From the NCBI GenBank assembly GCA_022822495.1, contig JAJEBQ010000007.1:1-64000 (forward strand): a DNA stretch of 64,000 nt. Direction: 5' to 3'. Origin of the DNA: Paracoccaceae bacterium. Its GTDB lineage: Bacteria > Pseudomonadota > Alphaproteobacteria > Rhodobacterales > Rhodobacteraceae. Both the position numbers and the translations under genes were made by a program. Below the pieces are notes generated by a model. That model saw only the letters and a program-made list of their open reading frames with translations. It ran no database searches and was not told the origin of the DNA. Positions 1-9,128 of this stretch are shown here, piece after piece (the first letter of the stretch is position 1; each line of letters starts with the position of its first letter).

Positions 1-194
1 AGAAGGGAGCGAAAGATAAGGAGAGAGTCCCAGGGACGACGGCCCGGACCACGGGTGCGAGGAGAACCAAAAACCTCTTCAAGGAGCGGTCGGAACAGCT
101 CCCAGTCCACCAGCTCCTTCATGCTTTGCAGAGTGTTGAATTCCTTCAACGCCTGGCGTTGATGCTCTTCTTCCAGCAAGTGACGTTTGTCCAT
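1..194 (-). CDS. IS5-family transposase, N-terminal fragment cut by window edge
   Basis: The first 64 codons are visible. The start is the ATG at 194-192, preceded by a good AGGAGA ribosome site. The protein begins MDKRHLLEEEHQRQAL and continues with LVDWELFRPLLEEVF and RGPGRRPWDSLL, the typical N-terminal region of IS5-group DDE transposases (DUF772-type), where a conserved helical segment is followed by a PGRRPWD motif. The catalytic DDE part lies outside the window, so it cannot be said whether the gene is intact. The GC-rich codon use differs from neighbouring genes, as expected for recent arrival. Confidence 0.8.
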   Translation of the reverse strand, partial: MDKRHLLEEEHQRQALKEFNTLQSMKELVDWELFRPLLEEVFGSPRTRGPGRRPWDSLLIFRSL

Positions 195-338
195 CTGAGA
201 TCTCCTGGTTTTGCATTAAAAAGGGAATACTGTATTTCGTGTTGACTTCCATTGAATCACAACACAAGCAAAAAGACCAGGAGTTTACGGGTGTTTTATA
301 AAAAAATGTGGTTGCATTAATAAATAGAGGTGCCCTTA
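1..338 (-). mobile_element. IS5-type insertion sequence, one end (runs off the window)
   Basis: The start of a transposase gene reads leftward out of the window, and about 140 bp of non-coding end sequence follow it on the right. The stretch 225-338 is closely matched by 22267-22372, and the match stops at GAGGTGCCC / GAGGTGTCC in both, which marks the probable element end. Base composition is clearly more GC-rich in the coding part than in the host genes next to it. The exact terminal inverted repeat and target duplication cannot be seen because the other end is missing. Confidence 0.7.
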
Positions 339-367
339 ATAGACATGCCTTAAATCCATCCAAAAAT

Positions 368-1327
368 TCAACTTTTATCAAAGAACTGGTTCTGTTCCGA
401 TTTCAAAGGCAGAGATCTAATTGTAATTGCCATTCCTGCACCGATAATCAGTACTATACCAAAAAAACCTATCATATCAGGGACTTGCGACCATATAACC
501 CATCCCCAAAAGCCGGCAAAAATCAAAAAACTGTACTCAAAAATGGCAACAAAAGTGGGTTCTGCCACCTGATATCCCTTAATGAGACCGGCTACAGCTA
601 TGAGTGAACCGGATGCCTGTATAACAACCCAAAACATGAATTCCGAACTAATGGGTTGCCAACCCGTTAGAAAAAAAGGTGCCAATGCAATCGTTTCTGG
701 CGATAGATCAAGCAGCATAAGAAAAACCGAACCAATGAACCCCATGATTCCAATCATGGCGAAAAAACCCAAAAGCAATACAGAGGTCTTTTCATCAGCG
801 CAATAGTGGCGTGTAAGGATTTGCCCCATAGCATACAAGGCTCCAGCTACCATTGGGAAAAGGGTAATTATACTAAAGTTAGTGAAGTCAGGTTTGAGTA
901 GAAGTAAGACACCTGTAAATCCTACTCCAACGGAAAGAATTCTTAGTAAACCAACCTTTGTTTTAAAGAATAGTACCGAAAAACCGAGAATGAATATGGG
1001 AGAACTGAAAAGGGCAGCACCTGCTTCAGCGATAGGCATAAGAGCAAGTGACCCAAAATAAAGAAGCATTGAAGAGGCAATAAATACGGACCGAATAAAG
1101 ACAACTCCGAGTCTATTCGGCCGAAGACTGTGCCCTTTATAGAGACAAAAAAGGATAATGGCGACTGTACCAATACATGATCTGATGAAATGGAACTGCC
1201 AAACCCCTGCTTCCAAGGCGATAAACCTGACAAAGTTATCAATGAGACCAATGATAAACATTGATGGAATAATATAAAATCCACCGATCAGGGTATTGGG
1301 CATTCTGGAGAAAAATGTGGAGTTCAT
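368..1327 (-). CDS. EamA/DMT-family inner-membrane transporter
   Basis: The 319-residue product has about ten hydrophobic segments arranged as two repeated EamA halves (roughly residues 12-150 and 160-305), the usual layout and length for drug/metabolite exporters of the DMT superfamily. Typical EamA features are the first-half GxxxxLY-like stretch MLLYFGSLALMPIAEA and the second-half PTFVAIFEYSFLIFAGFWGW. The substrate cannot be told from sequence; relatives export amino acids, nucleosides or small metabolites. It lies 36 bp downstream of manC on the same strand and may share its transcript, though no functional link is obvious. Confidence 0.85.
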   Translation of the reverse strand: MNSTFFSRMPNTLIGGFYIIPSMFIIGLIDNFVRFIALEAGVWQFHFIRSCIGTVAIILFCLYKGHSLRPNRLGVVFIRSVFIASSMLLYFGSLALMPIAEAGAALFSSPIFILGFSVLFFKTKVGLLRILSVGVGFTGVLLLLKPDFTNFSIITLFPMVAGALYAMGQILTRHYCADEKTSVLLLGFFAMIGIMGFIGSVFLMLLDLSPETIALAPFFLTGWQPISSEFMFWVVIQASGSLIAVAGLIKGYQVAEPTFVAIFEYSFLIFAGFWGWVIWSQVPDMIGFFGIVLIIGAGMAITIRSLPLKSEQNQFFDKS

Positions 1328-1363
1328 TGTGCTGCCTTGATACCAAAGTGGGATTATATGAGA

Positions 1364-2806
1364 TCAATCATGGAGTCTGCCAAAATCATCTTCAAACCTG
1401 ACTATATCATCCTCCCCAAGATAGCTACCACACTGGACCTCAATAACTTCCAATTCCTCCAATCCTGGGTTTTCCAATCTATGTTTTGCACCAAGGGGTA
1501 TATAGGTTGACTGGTTTGGTTCGAGGGTAAGAATCTTGTCATCACAGACAACTTTGGCAATACCCCTTACGACAGTCCAATGTTCCGACCGATATCTGTG
1601 CGATTGCAATGAGAGTTTCGCATTTGGATTAACCATCAGGGATTTTACCTGAAATCCTTTGCCCTGACGGATACTTTCATATGATCCCCAGGGTCTGAAT
1701 ACCCGTCTGTGTTCAATCAGTTCATTCCGATTGCTTGACTTTAGTTGTGTTAAAACCTGATTTCCCTTGTATAAGTCTTTGAGGTTGGAAACCAAGACGG
1801 CATCAGATGTTTCAATAACCACCATTTCGTTTATTCCTATCGTCACAACTAGACGGCTAGTTGATTTGACAAGGTTGCCTGTGGAATTTTCTGAAATGAC
1901 ATCACCAGAGAGAGAATTATTGTCTTCGTCTAATGCGGATACTGAATGAATGCGTTCCCAAGTACCAAGATCTGCCCATTCAGAGTCAACCCTTATCACA
2001 ACACCTTGCTTGGTTTGTTCAAGAATAATTCGATCGAAAGATTTGGGTGATAGGGTTTCCAACCTAGGGCCGGGAACAAAATAGGGGGAATTTATTTCAG
2101 CAGTCTTATGTGCTGATCGTAAGGTTTTTAGGGAATCGGGGTCTATGTTTTCCATTTCACCAAGTAAAGTAGACGGTTGCATCATATACATACCAAGATT
2201 CCACAAAGCTCTATGCCATGTAAGGGTAGCTTTTGTCCCTTTGGTTTCAGGTTTTCTTTGAAATTGATCCAATTTGAATACATCTTGTGCCAATTGCTTT
2301 CCCATCTGGGAATATCCGTAATCCTTCATATAGCTTTCAGGGGTAACACCAAATGAAACAATTTTGTATTTTTGTGACCACTCAACAGCAATACTTATGG
2401 CTTGGTTGAAAGCTTCATTATCGGAAAAATGACCATCAGCAGGGATGATAAGCATGTTGGAGTGGTTATTAATTTCCATAATCTGTAGAGCAGCCAAGAT
2501 AAGGGAAGGGAGAGTATTTTTCGGAGTCTTTTCGGTTAGAATCAGCTTTGGTTCTATGCCTATATTCCTGCTTTGCTCTAATGCAAAAAAGCGATAATCT
2601 TCTAAACACAGGATAAAAGGGTCACGGACTGACAAGCCAGCCTTGCCCAATCCCCTAACTCTTTCAAGGGTTTGCTGAAAAAATGATTTGCTTCCAACGA
2701 TTGGGAGAAATTGTTTAGGCAGTTTTTTTCTGGAAAGGGGCCATAGTCTTGTACCCCATCCTCCTGCCAAGATTATTGGTTGTATTTCGGTATTATTATT
2801 GGCCAT
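1364..2806 (-). CDS. manC: Mannose-1-phosphate guanylyltransferase / mannose-6-phosphate isomerase
   Basis: This is a bifunctional enzyme of GDP-mannose synthesis, making the sugar donor for capsule, O-antigen or exopolysaccharide. Residues 11-31 carry the nucleotidyltransferase signature LAGGWGTRLWPLSR followed by K and PKQFLP. The C-terminal cupin-like type II phosphomannose isomerase domain starts near residue 370 (RPWGSYE) and contains SHRYRSEHWTVVRG near residue 402 and YIPLGAKHRLENPG near 437. The 480-residue length is standard for ManC/AlgA/XanB. The second motif of the first domain reads FQRKPE where FVEKP is usual. No polysaccharide genes lie next to it. The gene is transcribed away from the aminotransferase across a 183-bp divergent gap. 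Confidence 0.93.
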   Translation of the reverse strand: MANNNTEIQPIILAGGWGTRLWPLSRKKLPKQFLPIVGSKSFFQQTLERVRGLGKAGLSVRDPFILCLEDYRFFALEQSRNIGIEPKLILTEKTPKNTLPSLILAALQIMEINNHSNMLIIPADGHFSDNEAFNQAISIAVEWSQKYKIVSFGVTPESYMKDYGYSQMGKQLAQDVFKLDQFQRKPETKGTKATLTWHRALWNLGMYMMQPSTLLGEMENIDPDSLKTLRSAHKTAEINSPYFVPGPRLETLSPKSFDRIILEQTKQGVVIRVDSEWADLGTWERIHSVSALDEDNNSLSGDVISENSTGNLVKSTSRLVVTIGINEMVVIETSDAVLVSNLKDLYKGNQVLTQLKSSNRNELIEHRRVFRPWGSYESIRQGKGFQVKSLMVNPNAKLSLQSHRYRSEHWTVVRGIAKVVCDDKILTLEPNQSTYIPLGAKHRLENPGLEELEVIEVQCGSYLGEDDIVRFEDDFGRLHD

Positions 2807-2989
2807 ATCTAATGTACTGTGTCAGAAAGTTTATCTTGATCTGATAGCTTCGACTCCCTTACAATTAGGGTTCAAAATCACAAATTTTCTGCTTAATAGG
2901 TTAAGTTTTAATTTTTAATTTTGTCAAACAAACTGAAGTCAAAAGTAACCTATTCCATTGCGTAATTTCTAGAGGTTGGAAGAGTTAGC

Positions 2990-4156
2990 ATGCGATACGC
3001 TCCAATAACTGACCGCCTGATGAAACTTGGATCAGAAAAATGGAAACTCCATTTTGAAACAAGGAGATTAAAAGCCCTTGGTGAACCGGTAATTGAACTA
3101 ACGATTGGCGAACCGGATTTACCTCCGGACAGGGCGATCCTTGAAGCCCTTGTTTCTGCACTTTACTCAGGTAGAACCAAATATTCATATGGTCGTGGCG
3201 AACCTGATACCCTTAAGGCAATAGCAGACAAATACACCAAATCCAGAGGCTACAGTGTCAATGAAGAGAATGTAATTTATTTCCCGGGAACACAAACAGC
3301 GATATTTGCTACTTTATTGGGATTGGTTGGGCAGCAAGATTCAGTCCTGGTAGGTGACCCCTATTATGCGACCTATGAAGGTTTAATTGCGGCCACGGGT
3401 GCCAAACGCCTCTCGGTTCCCTTAAGACAGGAGCATGGGTTCAGAATGCAGGCCGCAGATCTGGAAAGGGAAATCAGGGATGATAGCCGTTTACTTCTCC
3501 TCAATAATCCGAACAATCCAACGGGCTCCGTTCTTTCCAGGTCAGAAGTACAGGCCATATGCCGGGTTTGTGAAAAATATAATCTATGGATATTGGCTGA
3601 TGAGGTATATGAAAACCTTGTTTACAAGGGAGAATTCTATTCACCTTTAAGCGAAGAGAATTATCGGAACCGTGTGATTAGTGTGGCATCAGTTTCAAAA
3701 ACCTATGGCGTCCCGGGATTCAGAAGTGGATGGGTTGTGGGACCCGAAGAATTTTGCAAGAAATTAATTGCACTTGCCGAAACCATGCTTTTTGGAGGTG
3801 TACCCTTCATTGCAGATGCAACCGCTTTTGCCTTGAACTCATCAAGTGATTTCGTGGACCGTATGGGTGCTTCATATGTCCATCGTGCAAAGTTGATTGT
3901 AGATGCTCTTGCACCGTCGCCGCAGATAAACCCCTTTTTACCAAGTTCAGGCATGTTCTTGCTCATTGATGTTGCCGGAACAGGTATGGAGGGTGAAGAA
4001 TTTGCATGGAAACTTCTCAAGAACAAAAAAGTTGCTGTGATGCCAGGCAATTCTTTCGGCAGTAACGCTACATCGTTTATTCGAGTAAGTTTAACCGTAG
4101 AAGATGCATTGCTGATGGAGGCCTGTAAAAGAATCAACTCCTTTGTTAAGGTTTAG
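2990..4156 (+). CDS. Class I/II PLP aminotransferase, probable arginine:pyruvate transaminase (AruH-like)
   Basis: The 388-residue fold-type I aminotransferase has NNPNNPTG at 172-179, ADEVY at 203-207 (cofactor Asp204), the PLP lysine at 237 in SVSKTYG and Arg245 in GFRSGWVVG. The MRY start, length and a C-terminal SGMFLLIDV segment match Pseudomonas AruH, which converts L-arginine plus pyruvate to 2-ketoarginine and alanine. The main support for that function is the next gene, 12 bp downstream, an AruI-like 2-ketoarginine decarboxylase. A guanidinobutyrase gene lies 9 kb away. Specificity is an inference; aspartate- or branched-chain-type aminotransferase remains possible. Confidence 0.75.
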   Translation: MRYAPITDRLMKLGSEKWKLHFETRRLKALGEPVIELTIGEPDLPPDRAILEALVSALYSGRTKYSYGRGEPDTLKAIADKYTKSRGYSVNEENVIYFPGTQTAIFATLLGLVGQQDSVLVGDPYYATYEGLIAATGAKRLSVPLRQEHGFRMQAADLEREIRDDSRLLLLNNPNNPTGSVLSRSEVQAICRVCEKYNLWILADEVYENLVYKGEFYSPLSEENYRNRVISVASVSKTYGVPGFRSGWVVGPEEFCKKLIALAETMLFGGVPFIADATAFALNSSSDFVDRMGASYVHRAKLIVDALAPSPQINPFLPSSGMFLLIDVAGTGMEGEEFAWKLLKNKKVAVMPGNSFGSNATSFIRVSLTVEDALLMEACKRINSFVKV

Positions 4157-4168
4157 TGCATTCAGACC

Positions 4169-5776
4169 ATGACTAATCCAACACTTTCAAAAACCAGGAT
4201 CCCCTTGGGGAAGGCCTTGATTTCCTGCCTGGAAGATCAGAAAGTAGAATTTGTTTTTGGTATACCCGGCGTCCACACAGTAGAATTGTACAGATATTTA
4301 AAACTCTCAAAGATTCGCCATATCACACCAAGGCATGAACAAGGTGCCGGATTTATGGCTGATGGTTACGCCAGGGTAACTGGAAAGCCTGGTGTCTGCT
4401 TTTTGATCACTGGACCTGGAATTACCAATGCCCTGACTCCCATGGCTCAAGCCAGAGCAGATTCCATACCGATGGTTGTGTTTTCAACAATTAACCCGGA
4501 ACCAGAGACCAAGCATGATTATGGCCGCCTCCACGAATTGCCGGACCAATCGGGTTTACTGAATGAGTTGGCCGTCTACCACCATAGACTTGATGATCCT
4601 CAACTCCTGCCAGAAGTGTTGAATGAAGCCTTCAACAGGCATCTGAACTATCGACCAGGACCCGTAATTATAGAACTTCCCCTGAATGTATTTGAAACAG
4701 CAATTAGTAATGCCAATGTTGCCAATCCCACTGAAACAATATCAGCTGGTCCAACAGAGATTGAAGGAGTTGTAAAAGCCATTCGAAAGGCTAAGGGTAT
4801 TACAATCATTGCTGGAGGTGGGGCGTCCAAAGCGGGCGATCAGATTATTAAACTTGCCGAAAAGCTTGATGCACCTCTACTCAGCACTGTAAATGCAAGA
4901 GGTATTGGGAAAGGACACGAATTGTCCGTTCCGGTAAGTCCTTCCCTAAGCAGCGCTAGGAAATTATTGGAAGAATCAGATCTGGTTCTTGCCTTGGGAA
5001 CTGAAATGGGACCCACAGATTACGAAATTTATAAACACCTTCCAAAAATAAAATTCAAAAACCTGATTGATGTGGATATTGACAGTGATAGATTATTGAG
5101 AGGACCAAATGCACAACTATCAATACGTTCGGATGTTGGGTGTTTTGTTGAAGCACTTCTTGCATGTCTTCCTAATCAAAAAACAAAAACAAGTGGTATT
5201 GAGCGTGCACAAGGATGTCTTCAAGAAACCATGAAAGAATTGTCTGAGAAGGATAGGCATTACATCGAAATAATCCATACAATCCAGCAGGAAATACCAA
5301 GTTGCTATTTGATCGGTGATTCAACCCAGATAGCCTACGCCGGCAACCTCTATTGCCAAATTCATCAAGATAACGGCTGGTTTAATGCCGCTACCGGCTA
5401 TGGCGCACTGGGTTACTCTATCCCGGCTTCAATTGGTACTTCCCTTGCTACTTCTAAGGCATCGGTCGTATGCCTTGTGGGGGATGGAGGATTTCAGTTT
5501 TCCCTCGCGGAGCTTGGCACAGCAGTGGATGAGAATGTCCCGGTCATATTTATCGTTTTCAATAATCACGGGTATGGTGAAATCAAAAATTATATGATCG
5601 ACCATGGAATTGATCCCATTGGGGTAGATCCAACGCCCCCAGATTTTAATAAGATCGCCCAAGCTTATGGCATGCCATATGCAAGGGTTCATGACCTTTC
5701 CGAGTTAAAACAGGCATTAAGACAATCGTACCCAGATAATACACCTACCTTGATTGAGTATCTGGAAACGAATTAA
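4169..5776 (+). CDS. ThDP-dependent decarboxylase, probable 5-guanidino-2-oxopentanoate (2-ketoarginine) decarboxylase (AruI-like)
   Basis: The 535-residue enzyme is of the acetolactate synthase/pyruvate oxidase superfamily. The N-terminal ThDP domain holds FGIPGVHTVELYR and the activating Glu57 in RHEQGAGFMADGYAR; the C-terminal domain holds the GDGG...FNN thiamine/Mg motif from about residue 438. The GVHTVELYR and GRLHELPDQ segments are characteristic of 5-guanidino-2-oxopentanoate decarboxylase rather than acetolactate synthase, and no small regulatory subunit follows. It is predicted to convert 2-ketoarginine to 4-guanidinobutanal plus CO2, taking the product of the AruH-like neighbour. 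A 4-guanidinobutanal dehydrogenase (KauB) is not adjacent. Confidence 0.8.
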   Translation: MTNPTLSKTRIPLGKALISCLEDQKVEFVFGIPGVHTVELYRYLKLSKIRHITPRHEQGAGFMADGYARVTGKPGVCFLITGPGITNALTPMAQARADSIPMVVFSTINPEPETKHDYGRLHELPDQSGLLNELAVYHHRLDDPQLLPEVLNEAFNRHLNYRPGPVIIELPLNVFETAISNANVANPTETISAGPTEIEGVVKAIRKAKGITIIAGGGASKAGDQIIKLAEKLDAPLLSTVNARGIGKGHELSVPVSPSLSSARKLLEESDLVLALGTEMGPTDYEIYKHLPKIKFKNLIDVDIDSDRLLRGPNAQLSIRSDVGCFVEALLACLPNQKTKTSGIERAQGCLQETMKELSEKDRHYIEIIHTIQQEIPSCYLIGDSTQIAYAGNLYCQIHQDNGWFNAATGYGALGYSIPASIGTSLATSKASVVCLVGDGGFQFSLAELGTAVDENVPVIFIVFNNHGYGEIKNYMIDHGIDPIGVDPTPPDFNKIAQAYGMPYARVHDLSELKQALRQSYPDNTPTLIEYLETN

Positions 5777-5881
5777 AGTTTCTATTTGAATACGAATAAA
5801 TGTAATCTTGAAACATTCGGGGTCACAAAACATCTTTGTGCATCACCTTGAACAGGATAATTTTGAAGTAATGAGTTAACT

Positions 5882-6424
5882 GTGAAGTTCTTCGATAAGA
5901 AATTAAAGAAAGCAGAACCCTCCAAGAAAGATGTAGGAGAGGAGTTTTGGCATGAAATAATAAAGAGCAACGAGGGTTTGCAGGATGAAGTTATCAGGAA
6001 CAACAACCAAGATAGCGAAACTCTCAGGAGCCTTATTGAAGAATTTGACTCAAAATCCGGTAATAAAATTTCAAGCAAGGTTCTGAAAACCAACTATGAG
6101 GACGAATATAGTGATGATTCCCTTTTCGAAAAAATAAGCAAATTTGCCCAAGCTGCGGGCGAAAAGGCAATATATCATGTTTTTGTCCTGTACTATTGCC
6201 TCATTGATTCTGATACACCTGCTTCGGCAAAAGCAACCATTTTAGGTTCTTTGGGTTATTTCATCATCCCAACAGATGCAATTCCTGATTTTTTGGTCGG
6301 TGTCGGATACACTGATGATTTGGGCATTTTGGTTATTGCTTTGAAAACAGTCCTGGCACATATCAAGGAGGACCACAGGACAAAGGCTAGCGAACAGATC
6401 ACACGGATTTTTGGACAAAGTTGA
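5882..6424 (+). CDS. DUF1232 (YkvA-type) membrane-associated protein
   Basis: The start codon is GTG. The N-terminal half is charged and probably helical; the C-terminal half contains the DUF1232 segment AKATILGSLGYFIIPTDAIP followed by DFLVGVGYTDD, a conserved hydrophobic hairpin with a D-x-IPD core found in YkvA proteins. No biochemical role is established for the family. Its stop overlaps the upstream region of the ATP synthase subunit I gene (stop 6422-6424, next start at 6430, or TTG 6421 in overlap), so it is likely co-transcribed with the F0 operon, a context that hints at membrane-complex assembly but proves nothing. Confidence 0.75.
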   Translation: MKFFDKKLKKAEPSKKDVGEEFWHEIIKSNEGLQDEVIRNNNQDSETLRSLIEEFDSKSGNKISSKVLKTNYEDEYSDDSLFEKISKFAQAAGEKAIYHVFVLYYCLIDSDTPASAKATILGSLGYFIIPTDAIPDFLVGVGYTDDLGILVIALKTVLAHIKEDHRTKASEQITRIFGQS

Positions 6425-6429
6425 GACAA

Positions 6430-6729
6430 ATGAAAACAGATGGCTCCGACGACAGGGATCAAAAAAAATCACTTCAGGAAAGAATAAAAAATTTGGAAGA
6501 GGAGATTAAGCCACCTGAGAAGAAGGACAGTCCAATTTCACAGGCCAGTATGGGCTGGCGAATGGTTGTTGATCTTGTGGTTGGTGTTGGTTTGGGATTT
6601 ATAATCGGGTATGGATTGGATATTTTATTTGATACAAAACCTTTAAATATGGTCATATTTACATTATTAGGTTTTGGAGCAGGAATTAACTTGATGTTAA
6701 GAACTGCAAAGGAAATGAGAGATAAGTAA
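6430..6729 (+). CDS. atpI: F0F1 ATP synthase assembly protein AtpI/AtpZ-like
   Basis: A short protein of 99 residues from the ATG chosen here (a TTG nine bases upstream is also in frame). The first third is a charged coiled-coil-like stretch (LQERIKNLEEEIKPPEK) and the rest forms two membrane helices with the AtpI signature VVGVGLGFIIGYGLD and LGFGAGINLMLR. AtpI aids c-ring assembly and may carry Mg2+. It is the first gene of the F0 operon I-B-E-F'-F, as in many alphaproteobacteria. Confidence 0.85.
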   Translation: MKTDGSDDRDQKKSLQERIKNLEEEIKPPEKKDSPISQASMGWRMVVDLVVGVGLGFIIGYGLDILFDTKPLNMVIFTLLGFGAGINLMLRTAKEMRDK

Positions 6730-6785
6730 TTTTTTGTTGGATTGTATCTGAACCAATTGTTCCGAGTGATCCATATTAGAGTGAA

Positions 6786-7541
6786 ATGGCAACAGACACT
6801 GAGGCAGAAAAGAGTTTAGAAATTCACCCGATGGATCAATTTCTGGTCAAGCCGGTTTTGGGTGATGGTCCATTGATGTGGTATTCATTCAGTAACACCG
6901 CGATGTGGATGGGTATTACCCTTTTGGGGATCATTATTTTTCTGATTGTCGGCACTCGCAACAGGGCTTATGTTCCGGACCGTTTTCAGATGGTTGTAGA
7001 ACTGATTTACGGTTTCGTCAGAAATATGGTTCAGGATGTCGCGGGTCGTGATGCTTTGCCGTACTTTCCCTATATCATGACTGCTTTCATGTTTGTCATT
7101 TTTTCAAACGTTTTGGGACTTATTCCCATGAGTTTTACCCCGACTTCTCATATAGCAGTAACTGCTACGCTTGCTTTGGTTGTGTTTATTTCAGTTACCG
7201 TAATAGGTTTCGTCAAACATGGATTAGGGTTTCTAGGTCTGTTCTGGATATCATCAGCACCTTTACCTCTCAGGCCTGTTCTGGCAGTGATTGAAATCAT
7301 GTCTTATTTTGTTAGACCAATCAGTCACTCGATCAGGTTGGCTGGGAATATGATGGCTGGTCATGCGATGATAAAGGTTTTTGCAGCCTTTGCAGGGGTT
7401 ATGGGGATCGGTTCATTTGTACCAATCATTGCCATTTCGGCTGTTTATGGCCTGGAATTGCTGGTAGCATTTATCCAGGCGTATGTATTTACAATTTTAA
7501 CTTGTGTTTATCTGAAGGATGCATTGCATCCTCAACATTAA
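6786..7541 (+). CDS. atpB: ATP synthase F0 subunit a
   Basis: Membrane proton channel subunit of F-type ATP synthase, 251 residues with five to six hydrophobic segments. The essential arginine of the channel lies in [14 protein letters not shown] (about residue 184), and the preceding [20 protein letters not shown] is typical of alphaproteobacterial subunit a. The C-terminal helix contains the conserved [19 protein letters not shown]. It sits between atpI and atpE in the standard order. Confidence 0.96.
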   Translation: MATDTEAEKSLEIHPMDQFLVKPVLGDGPLMWYSFSNTAMWMGITLLGIIIFLIVGTRNRAYVPDRFQMVVELIYGFVRNMVQDVAGRDALPYFPYIMTAFMFVIFSNVLGLIPMSFTPTSHIAVTATLALVVFISVTVIGFVKHGLGFLGLFWISSAPLPLRPVLAVIEIMSYFVRPISHSIRLAGNMMAGHAMIKVFAAFAGVMGIGSFVPIIAISAVYGLELLVAFIQAYVFTILTCVYLKDALHPQH

Positions 7542-7576
7542 ATTTAACGTGTCAAATCTAAACTAAGGAGTAGATT

Positions 7577-7813
7577 ATGGAAGGTGATTTGAATACAATG
7601 GGAGCTCTCATTGGTGCTGGTCTGGCCTGTACAGGTATGGGTGGTGCAGCCATTGGTGTTGGTCATGTGGCGGGAAATTATTTGGCAGGAGCTTTGAGGA
7701 ATCCTTCGGCGGCTCAATCCCAGACAGCCATGCTGTTTATTGGCATAGCCTTTGCGGAAGCATTTGGTATCTTTTCCTTTCTCGTAGCTCTGTTGTTGAT
7801 GTTTGCTCTCTAA
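7577..7813 (+). CDS. atpE: ATP synthase F0 subunit c
   Basis: A 78-residue helical hairpin that forms the rotor ring. The first helix is rich in Gly/Ala ([19 protein letters not shown]), the polar loop is RNPSAAQSQ, and the second helix carries the proton-binding Glu61 in [16 protein letters not shown], matching alphaproteobacterial c subunits. A clear ribosome site (AAGGAG, 7564-7569) precedes the ATG. Confidence 0.97.
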   Translation: MEGDLNTMGALIGAGLACTGMGGAAIGVGHVAGNYLAGALRNPSAAQSQTAMLFIGIAFAEAFGIFSFLVALLLMFAL

Positions 7814-7861
7814 AGTTATCATTGATAACAATTATTTTCGATTTTTTCGGGAATGTGATTT

Positions 7862-8395
7862 GTGGCGACTGAAAATAATGTGACTGAACAGGCAGGAATT
7901 CCACAATTGGAATTTTCCTCGTTTCCCAACCAGATTTTATGGTTGGTCGTTTTTCTGATTGCGATCTTTATAGTGGTTCGAAGTGTAGCTCTTCCCCGTA
8001 TTAGCCAGATAGTATCACAACGCGAAAAACGAATTCAGGTCGATTTGGAAGACGCTCGCAAACTGAACGAAAAGATTGAAGGGTTGGAAAATTCTATAAC
8101 TGAGACACTGGCTGAAGCCAAGAGGTATTCGGAAGGGAAGACATCAGAAACCAGGAATGAAATTCTGGAGATGCAAAACCGTGCCTTGGAAGAGGCCGAA
8201 GTTTCAGTAAAGGCCGAAGTTGAAGTGGCTGAAGAAAGAATTGCAGCTATCAAGAAAGAAGCCATCACGAATATCCGCGAAATAGCCAACGAGGCGGCGG
8301 TGGAGATCGTCAATCAGATTGTTCCCAAACGGGGAATATTGGATGAAATTTCTGGTGTCGTTGATACCAAGGCTCAGGGGAGGGCGGATGAATAA
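7862..8395 (+). CDS. atpF': ATP synthase F0 subunit b'
   Basis: A 177-residue stator subunit starting at GTG. One N-terminal membrane helix (residues about 22-42, QILWLVVFLIAIFIVVRSVA) precedes a long charged coiled coil. The second b-type gene follows immediately. Paired b' and b genes are the rule in photosynthetic bacteria and many alphaproteobacteria, where b' and b form a heterodimeric peripheral stalk. The sequence ALPRISQIVSQREKRIQVDL after the helix is the usual b/b' pattern. Confidence 0.9.
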   Translation: MATENNVTEQAGIPQLEFSSFPNQILWLVVFLIAIFIVVRSVALPRISQIVSQREKRIQVDLEDARKLNEKIEGLENSITETLAEAKRYSEGKTSETRNEILEMQNRALEEAEVSVKAEVEVAEERIAAIKKEAITNIREIANEAAVEIVNQIVPKRGILDEISGVVDTKAQGRADE

Positions 8396-8954
8396 GTACA
8401 TTCTTTCCCCAGTTCCACTTATCATTGGAATGGGCAATCCCCTGCAGGCGGCAACTGGTCCATTCTTTTCCCTGGGTAATACGGACTTTGTCGTATCCAT
8501 TTCGTTTGTCATCTTTATTGCTGCAATCATTTATTTCAAGGCACCGAAATTTGTAGCCAAATTGATTGATGGTCAAATAGCCAAGATTGAAAGTCAACTT
8601 GCCGAAGCGTCTTCTGTCAAGGAGGATGCCCAAAAACTTTATGAAAACCTGATTAAGAAACAGGAAGAGGCTGAACAACAGGCACACCGAATAAAGGAAC
8701 AGGCAGAAAGAAATAAGGAACTTGCTCTTGCTGAGGCCGAGAATATGATCAGGGGGCTTGTTGACAGAAAGATTCAAACATCACGAGAACAGATTCGAGC
8801 AAGTGAAGCAAAAGCGATTACTGATATTAGAAACCGGGCGATAGATCTTGCTGTTGATGCAGCGTCGGAAGTTATTTTCAAAAGTATGGGTGGTGATGAT
8901 CGACGGACAATCATTGATCAATCCATTAAGGACATAAACAAGTATCTCAGTTGA
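8388..8954 (+). CDS. atpF: ATP synthase F0 subunit b
   Basis: The second stator b subunit, 188 residues from the ATG at 8388, which overlaps the end of the b' gene by 8 bp and has a GGGGAGGG-type ribosome site; a longer reading from 8319 is less likely. An N-terminal membrane helix (DFVVSISFVIFIAAIIYF) is followed by a coiled coil ending in DIRNRAIDLAVDAASEVIF. The F1 genes (atpHAGDC) do not follow, so the ATP synthase genes are split into separate F0 and F1 loci, as is common in alphaproteobacteria. Confidence 0.93.
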   Translation: MNKYILSPVPLIIGMGNPLQAATGPFFSLGNTDFVVSISFVIFIAAIIYFKAPKFVAKLIDGQIAKIESQLAEASSVKEDAQKLYENLIKKQEEAEQQAHRIKEQAERNKELALAEAENMIRGLVDRKIQTSREQIRASEAKAITDIRNRAIDLAVDAASEVIFKSMGGDDRRTIIDQSIKDINKYLS

Positions 8955-9128
8955 GCAACATAAAGATCGTTGTGAGGAACCTGAACCTGATTGCTTGCTG
9001 ATTGATGCTGGCCCCACCAATCTCCCAATGAGTTTTTGCCAAGACGCTTCACATTTATTGTTCCTACATTTATCGAAAATGGCCAATTTCTGATCCTCCT
9101 ATTTGGTAGGTCGTTTTTGGCTTATCAT

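Noticed and set aside
8319-8387. Longer N-terminus for ATP synthase subunit b
   Set aside because: The extra 23 residues overlap the b' gene and do not resemble subunit b; the ATG at 8388 has a ribosome site and the normal 8-bp overlap.
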